In this document: positions 1 to 12,531 of the stretch, piece by piece
Position numbering within the stretch: position 1 is the stretch's first letter
How the letters are laid out: the number at the start of each line of letters is the position of its first letter
Origin: Mansonella perstans
Lineage: Eukaryota > Nematoda > Chromadorea > Rhabditida > Onchocercidae
NCBI GenBank assembly: GCA_037074765.1
Contig: JBAMDO010000172.1
Location: 62,001 to 126,000 of the forward strand
Length of the DNA: 64,000 nt
Direction of reading: 5' to 3'
Notes under the pieces: model-generated
What the model saw: the letters and a program-made list of their open reading frames with translations, nothing else
Databases searched by the model: none
Told to the model about the DNA's origin: nothing
Program-made: the position numbers and the translations under genes

Positions 1-303
1 TGAAAATACGAATTTGTCTAAATTTCTGTTTTTTATTTGTTTAAAATTATTTTTTTCTTTTGCATTTAATGGGATACATTGCTGTGACTGCTTGAATCTT
101 ATTCAGTATGTAAGATAACATACAATTATATATTTTAGTTTCCAATGAAACAAAATGTAATTAATTAATCGAGCGAAAATTACTTCCTGTGCTTTATTTC
201 GTCTTTGAAAATACGAATTTGTCTAAATTTCTTTTTTTATTTGTTTAAAATTATTTTTTTTTTCTTTTGCATTTAATGGGATACATTGCTGTGACTGCTT
301 GAA
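1..303. repeat. direct duplication, unit about 205 bp
   Basis: Bases 1-96 and 206-303 are near-identical copies. Both start TGAAAATACGAATTTGTC and end GCTGTGACTGCTTGAA, and differ mainly in the length of an internal T run. The offset is 205 bp and the first copy begins exactly at the window edge, so more copies may lie upstream. No coding potential is seen. It could be the end of a tandem satellite or a simple local duplication. Confidence 0.85.
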
Positions 304-1747
304 ATGCCTAAGATATTTCAAATTTCCAAAAACACCAGTTTTGTACGTTAAAATAATGTCATGTAAATGGTTCAGTATGTGTTATATGATTAAAAGAGAG
401 GTTAGCTAATATTGGCGAGAAACATTTTGATTTGTGCTCTTATTTGAGCCTAAAGCCAAGTATGGCTTAGGAAGATGATGGAAAGAGAAAGTGAGGTAAG
501 GGGAAAGGGTAGTTTAAGAATCGATTTTGGATGATTTCGAGCAAAAGCTTTGCCGAATGTACCAAGCAGAGAAGGGAGTCTTAGTTGTCGTCTGTCACCA
601 CCATCACATAAATCGATGTCCAGACTGAAGCCAGCTAAATATGTATGGGCTATATGAATTGATTGAGCTGATATGGCTTTTTTGCAAAAACTCGCATTCC
701 TTTACTTGGCTGTATGATTTCATTGTACCTCAGCTCTGCTGCGTTGTTGTGCTTTTTTATGATCAGATAGCGAAGTCTAGAGCGTAAATTGTCATTTGAA
801 AATGTGGTTTTGTTGTTTAGGCTTAGGCACTTTTTTTGTGCCTCTTTATGACTTGTCACAAAAAAATTCTATAATGGCCAACGATACACTTTTAGAATGA
901 TTAGGCTCTCTTGGGTGGAAAATACGGAGAGCCAGAGAGCTATGGACGACAGAGGCCAAAATAAAAAACTTCATTCATTTGGCTGGCACGACTTACACGG
1001 CTCAGCACTCCTCTGGAAACTCTCTGAAGTGTGAAACAGAATTACTAGCTCTTGTTGTGCCAAGTACCTTCTTTTCTTTTCTTTTTTTCTTTTTTTGCTC
1101 TTTTCACAATCCTGCTGTTTGCATTACAGCTTTTCAAATTGAAGTTTTTCTCCTCCTACAGAATCCAACAACAGATAACGATTGCATGAGCCTAACAAGA
1201 AGCCATAGCTGTATCATTTCCAAGTAGCATATACTATTGGTTCATTCTATTTCCTTCACCATAAACTTTTGCCTTTTTTTCTTTCTTGCAAGCAGAGGAA
1301 TTTATACAGTTTTAAAACACAAGAAGGCTCACGGACATACACATACATACACATATGGAATATTTTAACTTTTCCTAATTTGATTAACATTATTTACAGA
1401 TATATCATTAACTTCATTTTATCCCCTAAAAAATGAACAAATTTCAGTTTTAATAATTCCTTCTTCAAATTTCAACAAACATTCTGAAATTGTAGAATGG
1501 TATGTAAGCTTTATATTATAAATGTAATTCTTTGCTGAACTGAACAAAAGCTTCATAAAAAATATTTCAAAACTTTTTCACCTGTTTTTTTTTTAATCGC
1601 TCATTCATCCCTAAAATATTAATCAATTTGTTTATATCGAGTTTTTCCATTCCTTTTTTTTGCTTGTTTTTTCTTCAAATAATCTAAAAAGATTTTTTTG
1701 TTTCGAAATTGTAAAGTTTCAATATTACTTCTTTAAAATGTGACAAA

Positions 1748-1779
<32 letters not shown>

Positions 1780-3255
1780 TTAATTGCAAGATAATAAACT
1801 TAAAATCTGATGTAAAAAATGAAATTCAGAATGGATTTTTCAAATATCAATTAAACTTTAAAAGGAAAATTAATTATGATTGATATGAAATGTGAAAATT
1901 TGTTAATTAATTATTGAGAAAGTAATTATTTTTTCCGGCTGAACGCTTTTAATTTTTACTGCAGTTAGTTAATAATAATTTTTCCTTTTCTCATTTCTTT
2001 CCTTTTTTCTTTCAAATGAGTAAACAGATTGATGTATTTTCAAAATAAAATAATCATAAATATTAGTGAAATGTTGAAATGATTTAAAAAAGGATGAATA
2101 TAAATGATATGAAAGATTAGTAGGTAGATAATATTGATCGATTCAGGTCAGGTTAAGTTGGACTGGATCAGATTGAATAGAACAAGATTAAATTGAATCA
2201 AATTTCATAAATACATGATCATCATTAATTGTGCATAGTATATATCAAACACAAATACAATTCATTCATAAGAGCAAAAACCGACCCCGGAATATACATA
2301 TACATCTGTCGTGTCGTCTCCATGGAATAATAGCAACTGTAGTAGTAGTAGTTATAGTCATAGTAGTAGTAGTAGAAGATCCGGGCCATCTGTCTCGCAA
2401 TTAGTTTCACTCTCTTCAATTTGTTATTACCTTCATTAAAATGTCTGTTTGCCCAAAATTATTATATCAATTTTTCAATAATATTCATATTTGACCACTT
2501 TTTTTTTTAAAATTTCAACCATCCCACTTATTTGTTATTTTTAATTTCCAAAAAAAAAAATTCCTTTCTATATATATATAACTATATTTAAAAAAAAAAA
2601 CTGTATATATATATAAGGTTCTCAACTGCTTTCTTTTTCCATTTTTTTTCTCAAAAATTTTTTTCTCAAGCAATTTATAAACTTTCATTAGAAATGCTTT
2701 CTTTACTTTTGTATTTTTTTTTTTTTAATTTTTATAATTTTAAGAATAATCACACCACTATTTATGTTACTTGCATTGAAAAAATAATGTAATTATTTAT
2801 ACTTTTCAAATTCCATTTTCATTCATTTTATAATAACCGTGTATTTGATACATATTCAAATAATTTTCATTTTCCTTCGTTCTTTTTTTTTTTCAAATTT
2901 AAAAGCTCTTAAAATATAAGCTTTTAAATTTGAATTTAAAAATTTAAATTTAAAAGCTTTTAAAACTGAATAAATTCATTTTCCTGTTTCATTAATAGCC
3001 TTTAAGCACCATACGGTTATCCATATCTTTCTCTGTTTGTAATTAAATAATGTTCAATTACTGCTTAAGAAATGATTAAAAGTGACAAATTTTGGATTGA
3101 GAAAAAAGAAAAATGTATATGTTACATATATGTAAAATGTGTGACCGATACATATCTTCGAGCAGAGATGCATTTGGAAATTTTTTATTCAAATCCGATT
3201 TTTAATTTCAATTCGTTTTCCAGTTGATTTAAATTTTACATATAAATACAGTATG

Positions 3256-3309
3256 CAAACACATACGCAGACATACAGACACACACACACAGACACACAC
3301 AGACACACA

Positions 3310-3352
<43 letters not shown>

Positions 3353-3381
3353 ACACACACATACACACATACACACACACA
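3256..3381. repeat. (CA)n microsatellite with CAGA interruptions
   Basis: An almost pure CA dinucleotide array, interrupted early by CAGACA units and late by CATACA units. The minus strand reads as an apparent Cys-Val ORF, which is an artefact of the repeat. Confidence 0.95.
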
Positions 3382-3520
3382 ATCGGATTGTTATAAATCC
3401 AAATACTTACGACATATTTCTAAAATATACGTACTGCTCCAATTCTGCTGGAAATTTTCTTCCAGAATGCATGATATCATGGTATCCTGTTACCATAGCA
3501 ATTAATTCCATGTGTACAAA

Positions 3521-3622
3521 CATCATCATCATCATCATGAATCATCATTATCAACAATATCATCATCATAATCACGATTAATGTCATCATCATCATTATC
3601 ATCACCGTCATCATCATCACTC
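3521..3622. repeat. (ATC)n imperfect trinucleotide array
   Basis: Runs of ATC/CAT triplets separated by short degenerate segments. No gene is associated with it. Confidence 0.85.
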
Positions 3623-4044
3623 CCTTCTAAAATTCTTTATCTCCTTCAAAGAACTAAATAAGTATTGCGCAGATTATATTCCTGAAAAATAAAAATACGG
3701 AAAAAAATCGGAAAAAAAGGGAGAGAGAGAGAGAGAATGAGATAAAAAGAAAAAAAAAATGAATATTTTGTTCCAAAAACAAACAAATACCTTTGATTAT
3801 GCATTTTTTTTTCCCATCAATTTTGTTTCATTTTTCATTGTTTTCTAAGCAACAGTTTAAGATTTAAAATAAAATTAGAATTTTTTCTTTCTTTTTTTCT
3901 TTTTCCATCTTTTTTCCTTCCGTTTGTTTGTTTTATCCTTTTGCACTAATGGAAAATATTAAACAATAATAGAAAATGATTTGGCTAGCTAAACAATTAC
4001 TCGATTATTTTGTATTCATTTTTCAAATTTTTTATTATTCATAT

Positions 4045-4046
4045 CA

Positions 4047-4088
<42 letters not shown>

Positions 4089-4168
4089 ATGATGATTATG
4101 ATGATGATGATGATGATTATGACGATTATGATGATGATGATGATTATGATGATGATGATGACGATTAT
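4045..4168. repeat. (GAT)n trinucleotide array
   Basis: About 120 bp of GAT units with scattered TAT and ACG substitutions. The apparent poly-Asp reading frame here is a consequence of the repeat. The same triplet type occurs inverted at 3521-3622 (ATC), about 0.4 kb upstream. Confidence 0.95.
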
Positions 4169-4784
4169 TGTTTGAAATTTTCATCTCTGTTTTGCGTAAC
4201 TTTGCCAATTATAACGTTTTCTTTTATTTCGTAGATAATAATCATTCATTGTTCGTAGTAATAATAATAATAATTAGTACCAATCTTTTAAATTCCTCCT
4301 TTTCTCCTTTTTTTTTTTTTCCTTCTTCTCTAATTATTATATAATAATTACAATAACAGTAATATTAATAATGATAATAATGCATATTATTACAATTCTT
4401 TAAATTATGATAATTCATTTCTTCTCCAATTACGATAGGTCATTCCTCAATTACAGTACTTTTTTTAATCTTGTTTCTGCCTTTTACCCTCTCTCTTCCT
4501 CTAACTCTTTGTTTATCCTTTTTTTTTTTCCGTTTGCATTCCCAATTTAGCAGAAGGAAGATTGCACAATACAATAAGCAATGTAAATTATGTTGTTGGT
4601 ATAATTCATTGGGGGTAAATACCGGGAATTGTTTGGAATTGTCGAGAACAAAAGTACCAAATCTTTTAAATCCCTCTCTCTCTCTCTCGCCTTTTTGCTT
4701 CTCTCTTCTTACCTATTATACTTGGCTCAATGTCCTCCTTCTTGGCTCAGCTAACTGCAATATTTTGTGTTTAGATATAATATA

Positions 4785-4816
4785 TATGTGTGTGTGTGTG
4801 TGTATGTGTATGTGTT
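4785..4816. repeat. short (TG)n microsatellite
   Basis: TATATATG followed by a TG run and then TATG/TGTG units. A short CT run lies just upstream at about 4674-4689. Confidence 0.85.
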
Positions 4817-5576
4817 TGTTAGTCGATTTGTGCTTCTATAAAAGCCTAGTCCTAGTGGAAGGATGTACAGCTCAATCAATCCATGATTGCAAGGATGGTT
4901 AGGTATTGGAGACTTAGGAACGCCTTTTATGTTTTTATATTTCATTTTCTTCTGTCCCACTCTTTTCAATTTTATCCTCAATGTGAAGCCTAGGATCGAG
5001 GAAAAAAAAAAAAAAAAGAAAAAAAGGATTCGGTGACGATGGTAGTGCTAGTGGTGGTAATAGCGGTGGCAATGGTGATGGTTGCTGACCGCAGTAAAGT
5101 AATAGCGGTGATTGTAGTGTATGATATATATGGAGAGAATGGAGTGGTTGGAGATCTTGAAGTCTGAAATTGAGTAGAAGTAGAAGCAGGAAGATTGAGC
5201 AAACCCAGCAGGAGGTAGGTTAGATGACGACATTTGTGTCACCCTTTACCCCTCTCCCTCCTCCTCCTTCTCCCTCCTCCCACCTCCATTTCTAGCTCAG
5301 TAGCAGCATGGATAATCATTATTTCCCTTATTCGGAAGCATCTGCGTTGTGGTTGATGGTTGATGGTGTTGGGTACGGGTGCCTTGGTGACTGCTTGTTT
5401 CCGTCCGATCGAGAAGTGTCGTCGTTGATGATAGATGGATGAGACGAAGAATGGTGATGTAGAAGGGAGGAAGATGAAGAAGAAGAAGAAGAAAAGGAGG
5501 TGAAAAGGGAAGAAGGATTGAGGTTTTGCTTTTTACCGATTCTATCTTCCTATATTTCCTATCCGCCTCCTCATCA

Positions 5577-5677
5577 TTCACCTCCTCCTTCTCCTCCTCC
5601 TCCTCCTCCTCCTCCTCTTCCTCCTCCTCCTCCTCCGCCTCCTCCTCCTCCTCCTCCTCCTCCGCCTCCTCCTCCAC
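5577..5677. repeat. (TCC)n polypyrimidine array
   Basis: About 100 bp of CCT triplets with a few CTT and CCG variants, giving a pyrimidine-only plus strand. It is preceded by a GAAGAA purine tract at about 5470-5512. Its purine complement recurs as the GGA array at 5839-5924, so the two arrays are inverted repeats about 160 bp apart. The poly-Glu and poly-Pro reading frames over it are artefacts. Confidence 0.95.
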
Positions 5678-5838
5678 CACTACTTCTTCATCCACTCCTT
5701 CATATTTCACTTCCAATTTTTCTTCTGGATCTATCTCATAGTTGTCGTTTGCTTTTACTGCTACTGGTCGGTACCCTCAAATTATTGCGGTGAAGAGAGA
5801 AAAAAGTGGAGAATGTTGTAGGGTTAGTAAATAATAGA

Positions 5839-5924
5839 AGGAAGGAGGATGGAGGAGGAGGAGGAGGAGGAAGAGGAGGAGGAGGAGGAGGTGAAGGAGG
5901 TGGAGGTTTAGGAGGTGGAGATGA
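5839..5924. repeat. (GGA)n polypurine array
   Basis: GGA triplets with GAA and GGT interruptions on the plus strand. It is the inverse complement of the upstream TCC array. Confidence 0.95.
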
Positions 5925-7316
5925 TGAAGAGGGGGACAGGGCGATATGGAAGACAGTTTAATACTTGCTGTTCTGGTCATTTTCATTTCCCTCCTCACAT
6001 CAGGACCGCGCGCTTGTCTCCTCCATCTATTGATGAATGATACTGGCCTTCACATAATGTTCCAATATACATTTGTAAATTTTTGGTCATCTATCAAGCT
6101 AAAATATCTATTATTGTCACTTACAATGATTTACCTATTTCACACTCTTTTATTCCCATCTTTTTCAATTTCTAATTAAACAAAAAACAAAAAAAAAAAA
6201 ATTAAATAAATAAATGAAATAAAATTTGAAAATTTTACTTTAAATCTATATATCAATTATTTCAATATCTACCAATCTTTGGGATTTTTTTTTTTTTTTT
6301 ATCAATTACACTTAAATTTATTTCTCAAAAGGACAAAAAAAAAAAAAAAAAGCCTTAAGTTGTTTCTATTTTTTTTTTTTTTTTTTTTTGTTTTCATACC
6401 CTTCCATACTTTCCATAAATATTAAGTTTTAAGTATTGCTAGCGATGGAATAGTTTTAAGATTAGATTTATAGATGATGAATGATACGATAAAAAGTGAA
6501 TATCTGAGCAAAAAAAAAAAAAAAAACTCTGATGATAGTTAATTCCGTTGAAAAAGTGATCGAAATGATAGTAGTAACAAAAAATATTTGGAATGAACCA
6601 ATAAGAATATTGGATACGGTGACCGTAATTGATCTAGTTAGTATGTAGTTTTAGTCTTATTTGGTAATAAAATTATATTCTCTAATTACAATATTACATG
6701 TTAGGAGTTCACAGAAAATTACACTTGGAAATATTTTGAATCGTTAGTAAGTTTTTTTTTTTTTTTTTTTTTTGAGGTAAGAGGGAAAGGGAGAAATTGT
6801 TGTGCAGTGATCATTGAATCAAAGATTTGTTTAATAAGAAATAATATTTAAGCTATCATCATATCAGGTGTATCAGTTTTTTGCTAATAATTATTAAATG
6901 GAAGTTTAATCATTTTTGAATAAATTTCATTCAAGAACAGCAAAAAATACTGCTGCTTAGACCTGTCAATAATGAGAATTTTGTTATTTAACGTATCTTT
7001 TTACCTCTAAACAATTTTTCATCGAATTTTTCTAAAAGCTGTTATGCAAAATGATACTTTAGATTTTGTCATTCGTGAGATCTGTAAGAAATTTTTGTTC
7101 ATTTCTTTCATGCAATAATTTTAACATATCTTTTGCTTTAAAATATTTTAAAAATTTAACAATAAACTTTTGGATCAATTCTATGTTAAATTTTGAGGAT
7201 AAATTATTTAAACCATATGAAAATGATGCCCAAAATGTAGAATATGTTGATTTTAACCTAGTTGTTACTACACTTTAGGTCCGTTTATTGGACAAGGTTG
7301 ACAAATTGGAGCAAAT

Positions 7317-7433
7317 GTGTATATATGTGTATGTGTATGTGTATGTGTGTATGTGTATGTGTGTATGTGTATGTGTATGTGTGTACGTGTGTGTATGTGT
7401 ATATGTATGTGTGTACGTGTGTGTATGTGTGGT
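7317..7433. repeat. (TG)n/(TGTA)n compound microsatellite
   Basis: GTGTATGT, GTATATGT and GTGTACGT units over about 115 bp. Apparent ORFs on both strands (Cys/Val/Tyr or Thr/His/Tyr) come from the repeat. Confidence 0.95.
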
Positions 7434-7644
7434 TAATAGGCCAACTTCGCATTATTTTTTGCACTAATCCATATGTCCTGCCGAAGTGTATTTGTTCAAT
7501 CTCTCTCTCCAATAGGTGAGAAATAGAGGGAAGATAGTGGGTCAAAGGTCAACGCTTATGCTCAATGTCTCTTCCTGATCAATTATATGGACATTTTCGA
7601 AGATTGTGGCGGCAATGCTATATCCGAGATACCAAAGATAGCTC

Positions 7645-7941
7645 TTGAATTGGTTTATTTGTTACTTCTTGGATAATGCTGCTCGGTATACTCATATCCT
7701 TTCTCGTTTGTCAGATAAATCCCCATATCGCAGAAAAGATTGTGATAATGCTTCCATTCAATCATACATTGGAAATGTTATAATTCCTTGCAAAGGACGT
7801 CTCGCTTTCACCGGTGACCTTGGTTTGTTTTGCTTAGTACTAAGGCACGCGGTGAATGCCAAACGTTCTGTTGCTATACCTTATGTCGCAGATAATTTTT
7901 CTGGTTTCACCTATTCGATGATCGCTTCCAATAAATCTTGA
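7645..7941 (+). CDS. unassigned 98-codon reading frame, possibly not a gene
   Basis: An open frame of 98 codons lies in a segment (about 7540-7945) that is visibly richer in G and C than the surrounding repeats. The translation has mixed composition, with basic and aromatic residues and no simple repeat. I recognise no domain, signal peptide or membrane segment. No convincing splice partner was found, and the minus strand of the same interval is broken by stops. It could be an exon of an unannotated gene, a decayed gene or transposon fragment, or a chance ORF. The elevated GC is the main reason to list it. Confidence 0.2.
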   Translation: MNWFICYFLDNAARYTHILSRLSDKSPYRRKDCDNASIQSYIGNVIIPCKGRLAFTGDLGLFCLVLRHAVNAKRSVAIPYVADNFSGFTYSMIASNKS

Positions 7942-10834
7942 TCATCCTCTAAAAAGGTTTGCTAAATTCTTTTCCATTTTATTTTATTTTTTTTTTTAGA
8001 TCACTTCGATTATATGACAAATGACAAGTGATATTGTTGAAGGAATGGTGCAGAAAAAATCCTTATCATTGTTTCTGTCTGTTTTTCAGTGGAATGGATA
8101 AAAGCCTGAAAAAAAAAAAAAAAAAAAAAAAAAAACAAGTGGTAAGAGAGAGAAGATTACAATTCAATGCTGAAATTGAAAATCTAAAATACTTCAGTAA
8201 CAAGCATAATTTAGCTCACAAAGAAAAGTTGTCAATGTCCATATTATTGTAATTTATTTGAAAAAAAATTGATGTATTGAATAGAAATGATTTTTATTTT
8301 CAAAAAGAAAAAAATAGTTTACAGTTATAATTATATCTGCTCAAAAATATCACATTGAACAACAAAGGCAACAAATTACCTAAATGTTTTTAAATATTCA
8401 ATCTAAACATTTAAGTGGAAAAAGTTCACGTGTTAAATATAGAGATAAAAATTTCCGCATAATTACAGTTGTAAAAACGTACTTTTTTTTTTCCCCCCCG
8501 CATGTGATAAAAAGCACTCATTAAATGAAGTAACATTTAATCTATTTTTTATTCAACTTTTATAATATACTCAAAAAATAGGTAATAAATGTATCATTTT
8601 GTTCAATGTATCAGATATTTTGCATTTCTTGCATACCATATGAACTTAACTGTTTAAATGTTGATCATATTTATTAGTAAATTTTCCGTACATTCAATAA
8701 TATTACTTCTTTTCCTTTCAATATTTTTAAATTTGAACATATGAGACAGAATTAGGAATTTTATTTTTTTGTTTATACAATTTCAGTTATTGAATGTATG
8801 GAAATACGATTGAATGTATAGAATATGCATATACATATCATTTAAAAACTTTTACTCGAAATGACTTAAATCCTCTGAACACTGTTTAAAAAAGAAAAGA
8901 TATTTCATGATCTATTAAATAAATGGGAATATAAAATAATCAATTTAATGAATGTATGTGCTGCTAAATGAACTTGTAGTAATTATGGAAGTAAAGAAAA
9001 CATTATCATTCATTGATTCAGTTAAAAGTTTTTAAATGATATGTATAATCGGATTATTCGGTGTAGTTCAAAATGATATCATTTCAAACCCGAAGACTGG
9101 ATATTTTCTTTTTCCCTTTAATCAAAATTATTTCATTTATTTTAAATTTCAGGTTTTTTTTTTCATAAAAGTACCGTAGTAATATTTAATAAATGAGTAA
9201 CTTTTTATATATTTGTCTTGAACTGTTTATTTCATGAATAAAAATTATCTCGTTTTATGAAGTATTCAACACTAACAGATTTTAAATTTCATTAAAATAT
9301 GTGCAAAATAAATTTTAAGTAAATCATGAAAATAGAAATAAATTTTAACGCATTGTTTTAATCTAATGTTATCGTAAAAGTTTTGCATCGTGAAAGATTA
9401 TTTAAATGCATGAAATTTTGATTATTTTAATTACTTAAATGAATGCAACTTTTAAATTGAACATTTAAAATATCGAGCGAAATACTTGAATTGCAAGCTA
9501 AATTGTTTATTTGAAAAGATACTATTTCTCTCGAAGAATTTAATGAGAAATTTTTTTGGTCAAAAAATCACATATACAAATAAACAATAGCATTAAATAT
9601 CTGGATAAAATGACCCCGATAAAGAATATGAATGGTAAACAATATTTTGTATATGCTTACAGGAATAATAAAGATCACAAAAATGAGATGATCTCTGTCA
9701 ATTCTTTCAACATCTGCTTATTTGATGGGAAAAGTATGAGATGCAAAATCGTTGTAGGGGCGAAAAAGCGATATAATGACGACGACATATGTGACCTCAG
9801 AATTGGTCACATGATTTAATCATTCTAAAAATCAATAACTGTCAAGTGTAATTACATTCCTTACCAATGACAAAATATGAACAAAAAACAAAAAAAAAAA
9901 AAGAAAAAAATGAAACTGAAATTCCCCAAAATACTCAATTTGTTATTTTCTCATCAATGCAAACAATAAAAATTACCAGAAAAAATTTTGCATTCAAAAT
10001 GCTTCCAAGATTTCAAATGGAAGAAAATGAAATGCTATAATACATAAAATTAGTTTATTCATAATGGTTAGCAAAATTTTATAATAAATTAAATTAGACT
10101 AAATGACTACTTTTTTTCCAAATCTTTAAACGTTATTAAGGATTCATTGTTAGCATGTTGAACAAGAACGGCTTAAATGTTTTTATCTACGTCTTATAAT
10201 GCCATTCATCTAGTTTTATCAAACAGCTTTGATTCAGTTTTTCCGTTAATTACTGAATGAAGAAAGCTATTATGATTTTAACCGTTTAACAACTAAGCGA
10301 TAATGCATTTCAAAGTTTTAGTCGAAACTTCCGAAAATGCAATCCATTGTTTCTCAATAATCACGAGATGTTTTCACTTCTGAATGCCATTTAATGTATT
10401 GAGGTGAAATTTCTGATGTTCTCTTCCTTCACCGAATAACTGCTGCGAGATATCGATTACATTTGTAAACACTAACAAGAAATTGTCAATTGTCTGTGCT
10501 TTAACTTCAAATAGATGATGATGATAAGCAAGTCATGGTGAAGGGAAAATCAAAACAGATGAGAAACAGCCCAGAATTAGGTTGTAAGCAGGAAGGTATA
10601 ATATTTTCCAGGGAATCCAGAAAATCAGTTTTCTGTATCCATAGTGACAGATATAAAGCTAATTGGCTATGATATGGGTAAAGTCAGATCACTCGTTTGT
10701 CCTAGTTTTAGACTATTCAAATATTTTGCAAGACAACTGATTTTCTTCGCACTTGAATGCAGCATAAATAATAATTAAATTTTGCAAACACACACATAGA
10801 TTAATATACATCACGCAAAAATCTACATCAAATT

Positions 10835-12531
10835 CTATGGTTTTGCTTTTTTCTCTTCGTCAGGCCTCTTATTTGATGGCTGAGGCATTCGCATTGATAC
10901 CACCTCCGCCTAAAAATAATTTTGCACATCACATTAATCAGGTGGTCTTCCAAAAGCTGATACCTTTTTTAATTTAAATTATATTTCGGAATAAAACAAT
11001 ATCATTTATTTATATAAATAACGCGCTAACTAGGCTATCTAATCATCGCATACACTGGGAAAAGTAATGAAAATAACGCTTACAAGTACTCAGCGATTTT
11101 TGCAAGACTTACATCACATGTTAAACTGGATAAATATTCTTTTGAATGGAACTTTCCAAAAACTTTAACTGGCAATCTAACAATCTCAATCTTATTTACT
11201 ACGTCTCCTGACCATTAAGTAGAGTAAAATAAGTGGTTAAAGAGCTATTAGAGTAACTTTCTAGGAAGCCGATTTTTGATAGTTTTTGATTTTTTTATAA
11301 ACTGAGTTGCACCATTACCGGATAAGCTTACATACAGTTAGATCATTACGAAAAACGAGATTATAATGAATGTTCGAACAGTTTGTATTCAAAATTACGA
11401 TTATCCAGGCGCTATATGGATTATGACTATAAAGAAACAAAACTGATATACCTCTGAATCACAATATGAATATTTTTGGAAATTAAAGTAATCGGAACAT
11501 TTGTACTCCTTGGGATTCACTTTTTTCTTCATTCCAATCTAAAATAAAATTCGCATAAACAATCAATGATAATTATTGCAGCATAAAAGAATTTCAATTG
11601 ATTCAATAAGTAGATTTTTATGGATTCGATTACAAATAATTTTCCTAAAAATTGCAATAAAAAACATCGGCATACTTTCTTATTTAATCATTAACTCAAG
11701 AAATATTAAGCATATTTTTGCAAGCTTGTAACATCCTCATCCCATCATTTTAAATGATACTTTTGCTATATGATTCAATTACTGCAAATGCAAATGAAAA
11801 ACACAAAGTTTTCAATATTGTAAAACAAATACAGTAGCATATTAAAATTTGAAAATACTCAAGTAACATTTAACTTCTTTCTTTTAAAATAGTAACATCA
11901 ATGCCGTCGTAGTCAATGTTTTATTACAATTGCCGAAATTTATCTTGAACCGTACTTTCGAACCAATGCAAATTAACTAATTAGTGCTTTGAATTTTATT
12001 TTTTTTTTTGGCTAATTAGTATTCACTTAATTAAACATAAATCATAGTTATACCAGATATAACGTTGGCAGAACTCAATAAAGATATTAATTCCATTGTA
12101 AAGGAACTTTAATTAAATTTAAAAAGAACCACAACCTCTTTCATCTTTTCTGCATGTTCTATCCCAGTGCTAAACACCGTTTTTACTGAATTACTTACAA
12201 CTGACGTGCGTGAACGTAACTTTATGCCAAGCGACCAGAAAAATTTCAACATAGCCTGCAACATAAATAACATTAGAGTAATTATAACATTGCGCAAAAC
12301 CATGACAACCAACCATTGCATACGTGAAACCTGGAACACCTTTACTTTTAACTCGTTTAAGAACAACGGGCCACAAAATTGGTTGTTAAAATTCTTTTCG
12401 ATTATCGCATAGCTGCCAGTGAGTTTCCTTGGACAGTCAGCGCGTGGCAGTTTTGTGGTGTGATTGATTGACGTTGTGGTGTACACGTTACGTGTGGAGA
12501 TGTTGGTAAGGCGGGGAAGTAGCAGTTGCAT
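10835..12531 (-). CDS. NDUFV3-like mitochondrial complex I subunit
   Basis: Three-exon model on the minus strand: 12346-12531, 11452-11538 and 10835-10909, all joined in phase 0, giving 115 aa. The N-terminus (LLLPRLTNISTRNVYTTTS) is rich in Leu, Arg, Ser and Thr and lacks acidic residues, as in a mitochondrial presequence. The C-terminal part contains KEYKCSDYFNFQKYSYCD followed by RMPQPSNKR. In vertebrate NDUFV3 (10-kDa flavoprotein-fraction subunit of NADH:ubiquinone oxidoreductase) the C-terminus likewise has a YxNxxHHDYxxYTF segment followed by RMPQPS. That match rests on family knowledge; the mitochondrial role is inferred. The donors are GTAAAG and GTATAT and the acceptors are TTTTAG. 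The join of exon 1 to exon 2 is the weakest part, because the intron is about 0.8 kb and could hide another exon. The 3' end is better supported than the 5' end. Confidence 0.6.

Larger units (their letters stand above)
304..10834. other. gene-poor AT-rich region with microsatellites
   Basis: No conserved exon could be recognised on either strand. The stretch is dominated by homopolymer A and T runs (for example 1750-1774, 6364-6389, 6751-6772, 8110-8134) and the simple-sequence arrays listed separately. The only long reading frames outside simple repeats are at 7645-7941 and 9556-9819. The second would encode 87 aa and resembles no family I know. The last part (about 9820-10834) is presumably 3' flank of the minus-strand gene that ends at 10835. 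Confidence 0.6.

Noticed and set aside
3189..3380. Cys-Val repeat ORF on the minus strand
   Set aside because: It is only the translation of the CA microsatellite; the same holds for similar frames at 7262-7545 and 55813-56191.
4010..4234. poly-Asp protein
   Set aside because: Translation of a GAT array with no flanking domain or splice structure.
5297..5793. poly-Glu, poly-Pro and poly-Ser ORFs on both strands
   Set aside because: All derive from the TCC array, open in several frames at once as expected for a triplet repeat.
12191..12376. minus-strand 61-codon ORF resembling a MIC10-like membrane protein start (MWPVVL)
   Set aside because: It lacks the Gly-rich GxGxG segment of MIC10 and overlaps a better NDUFV3-like exon in another frame.
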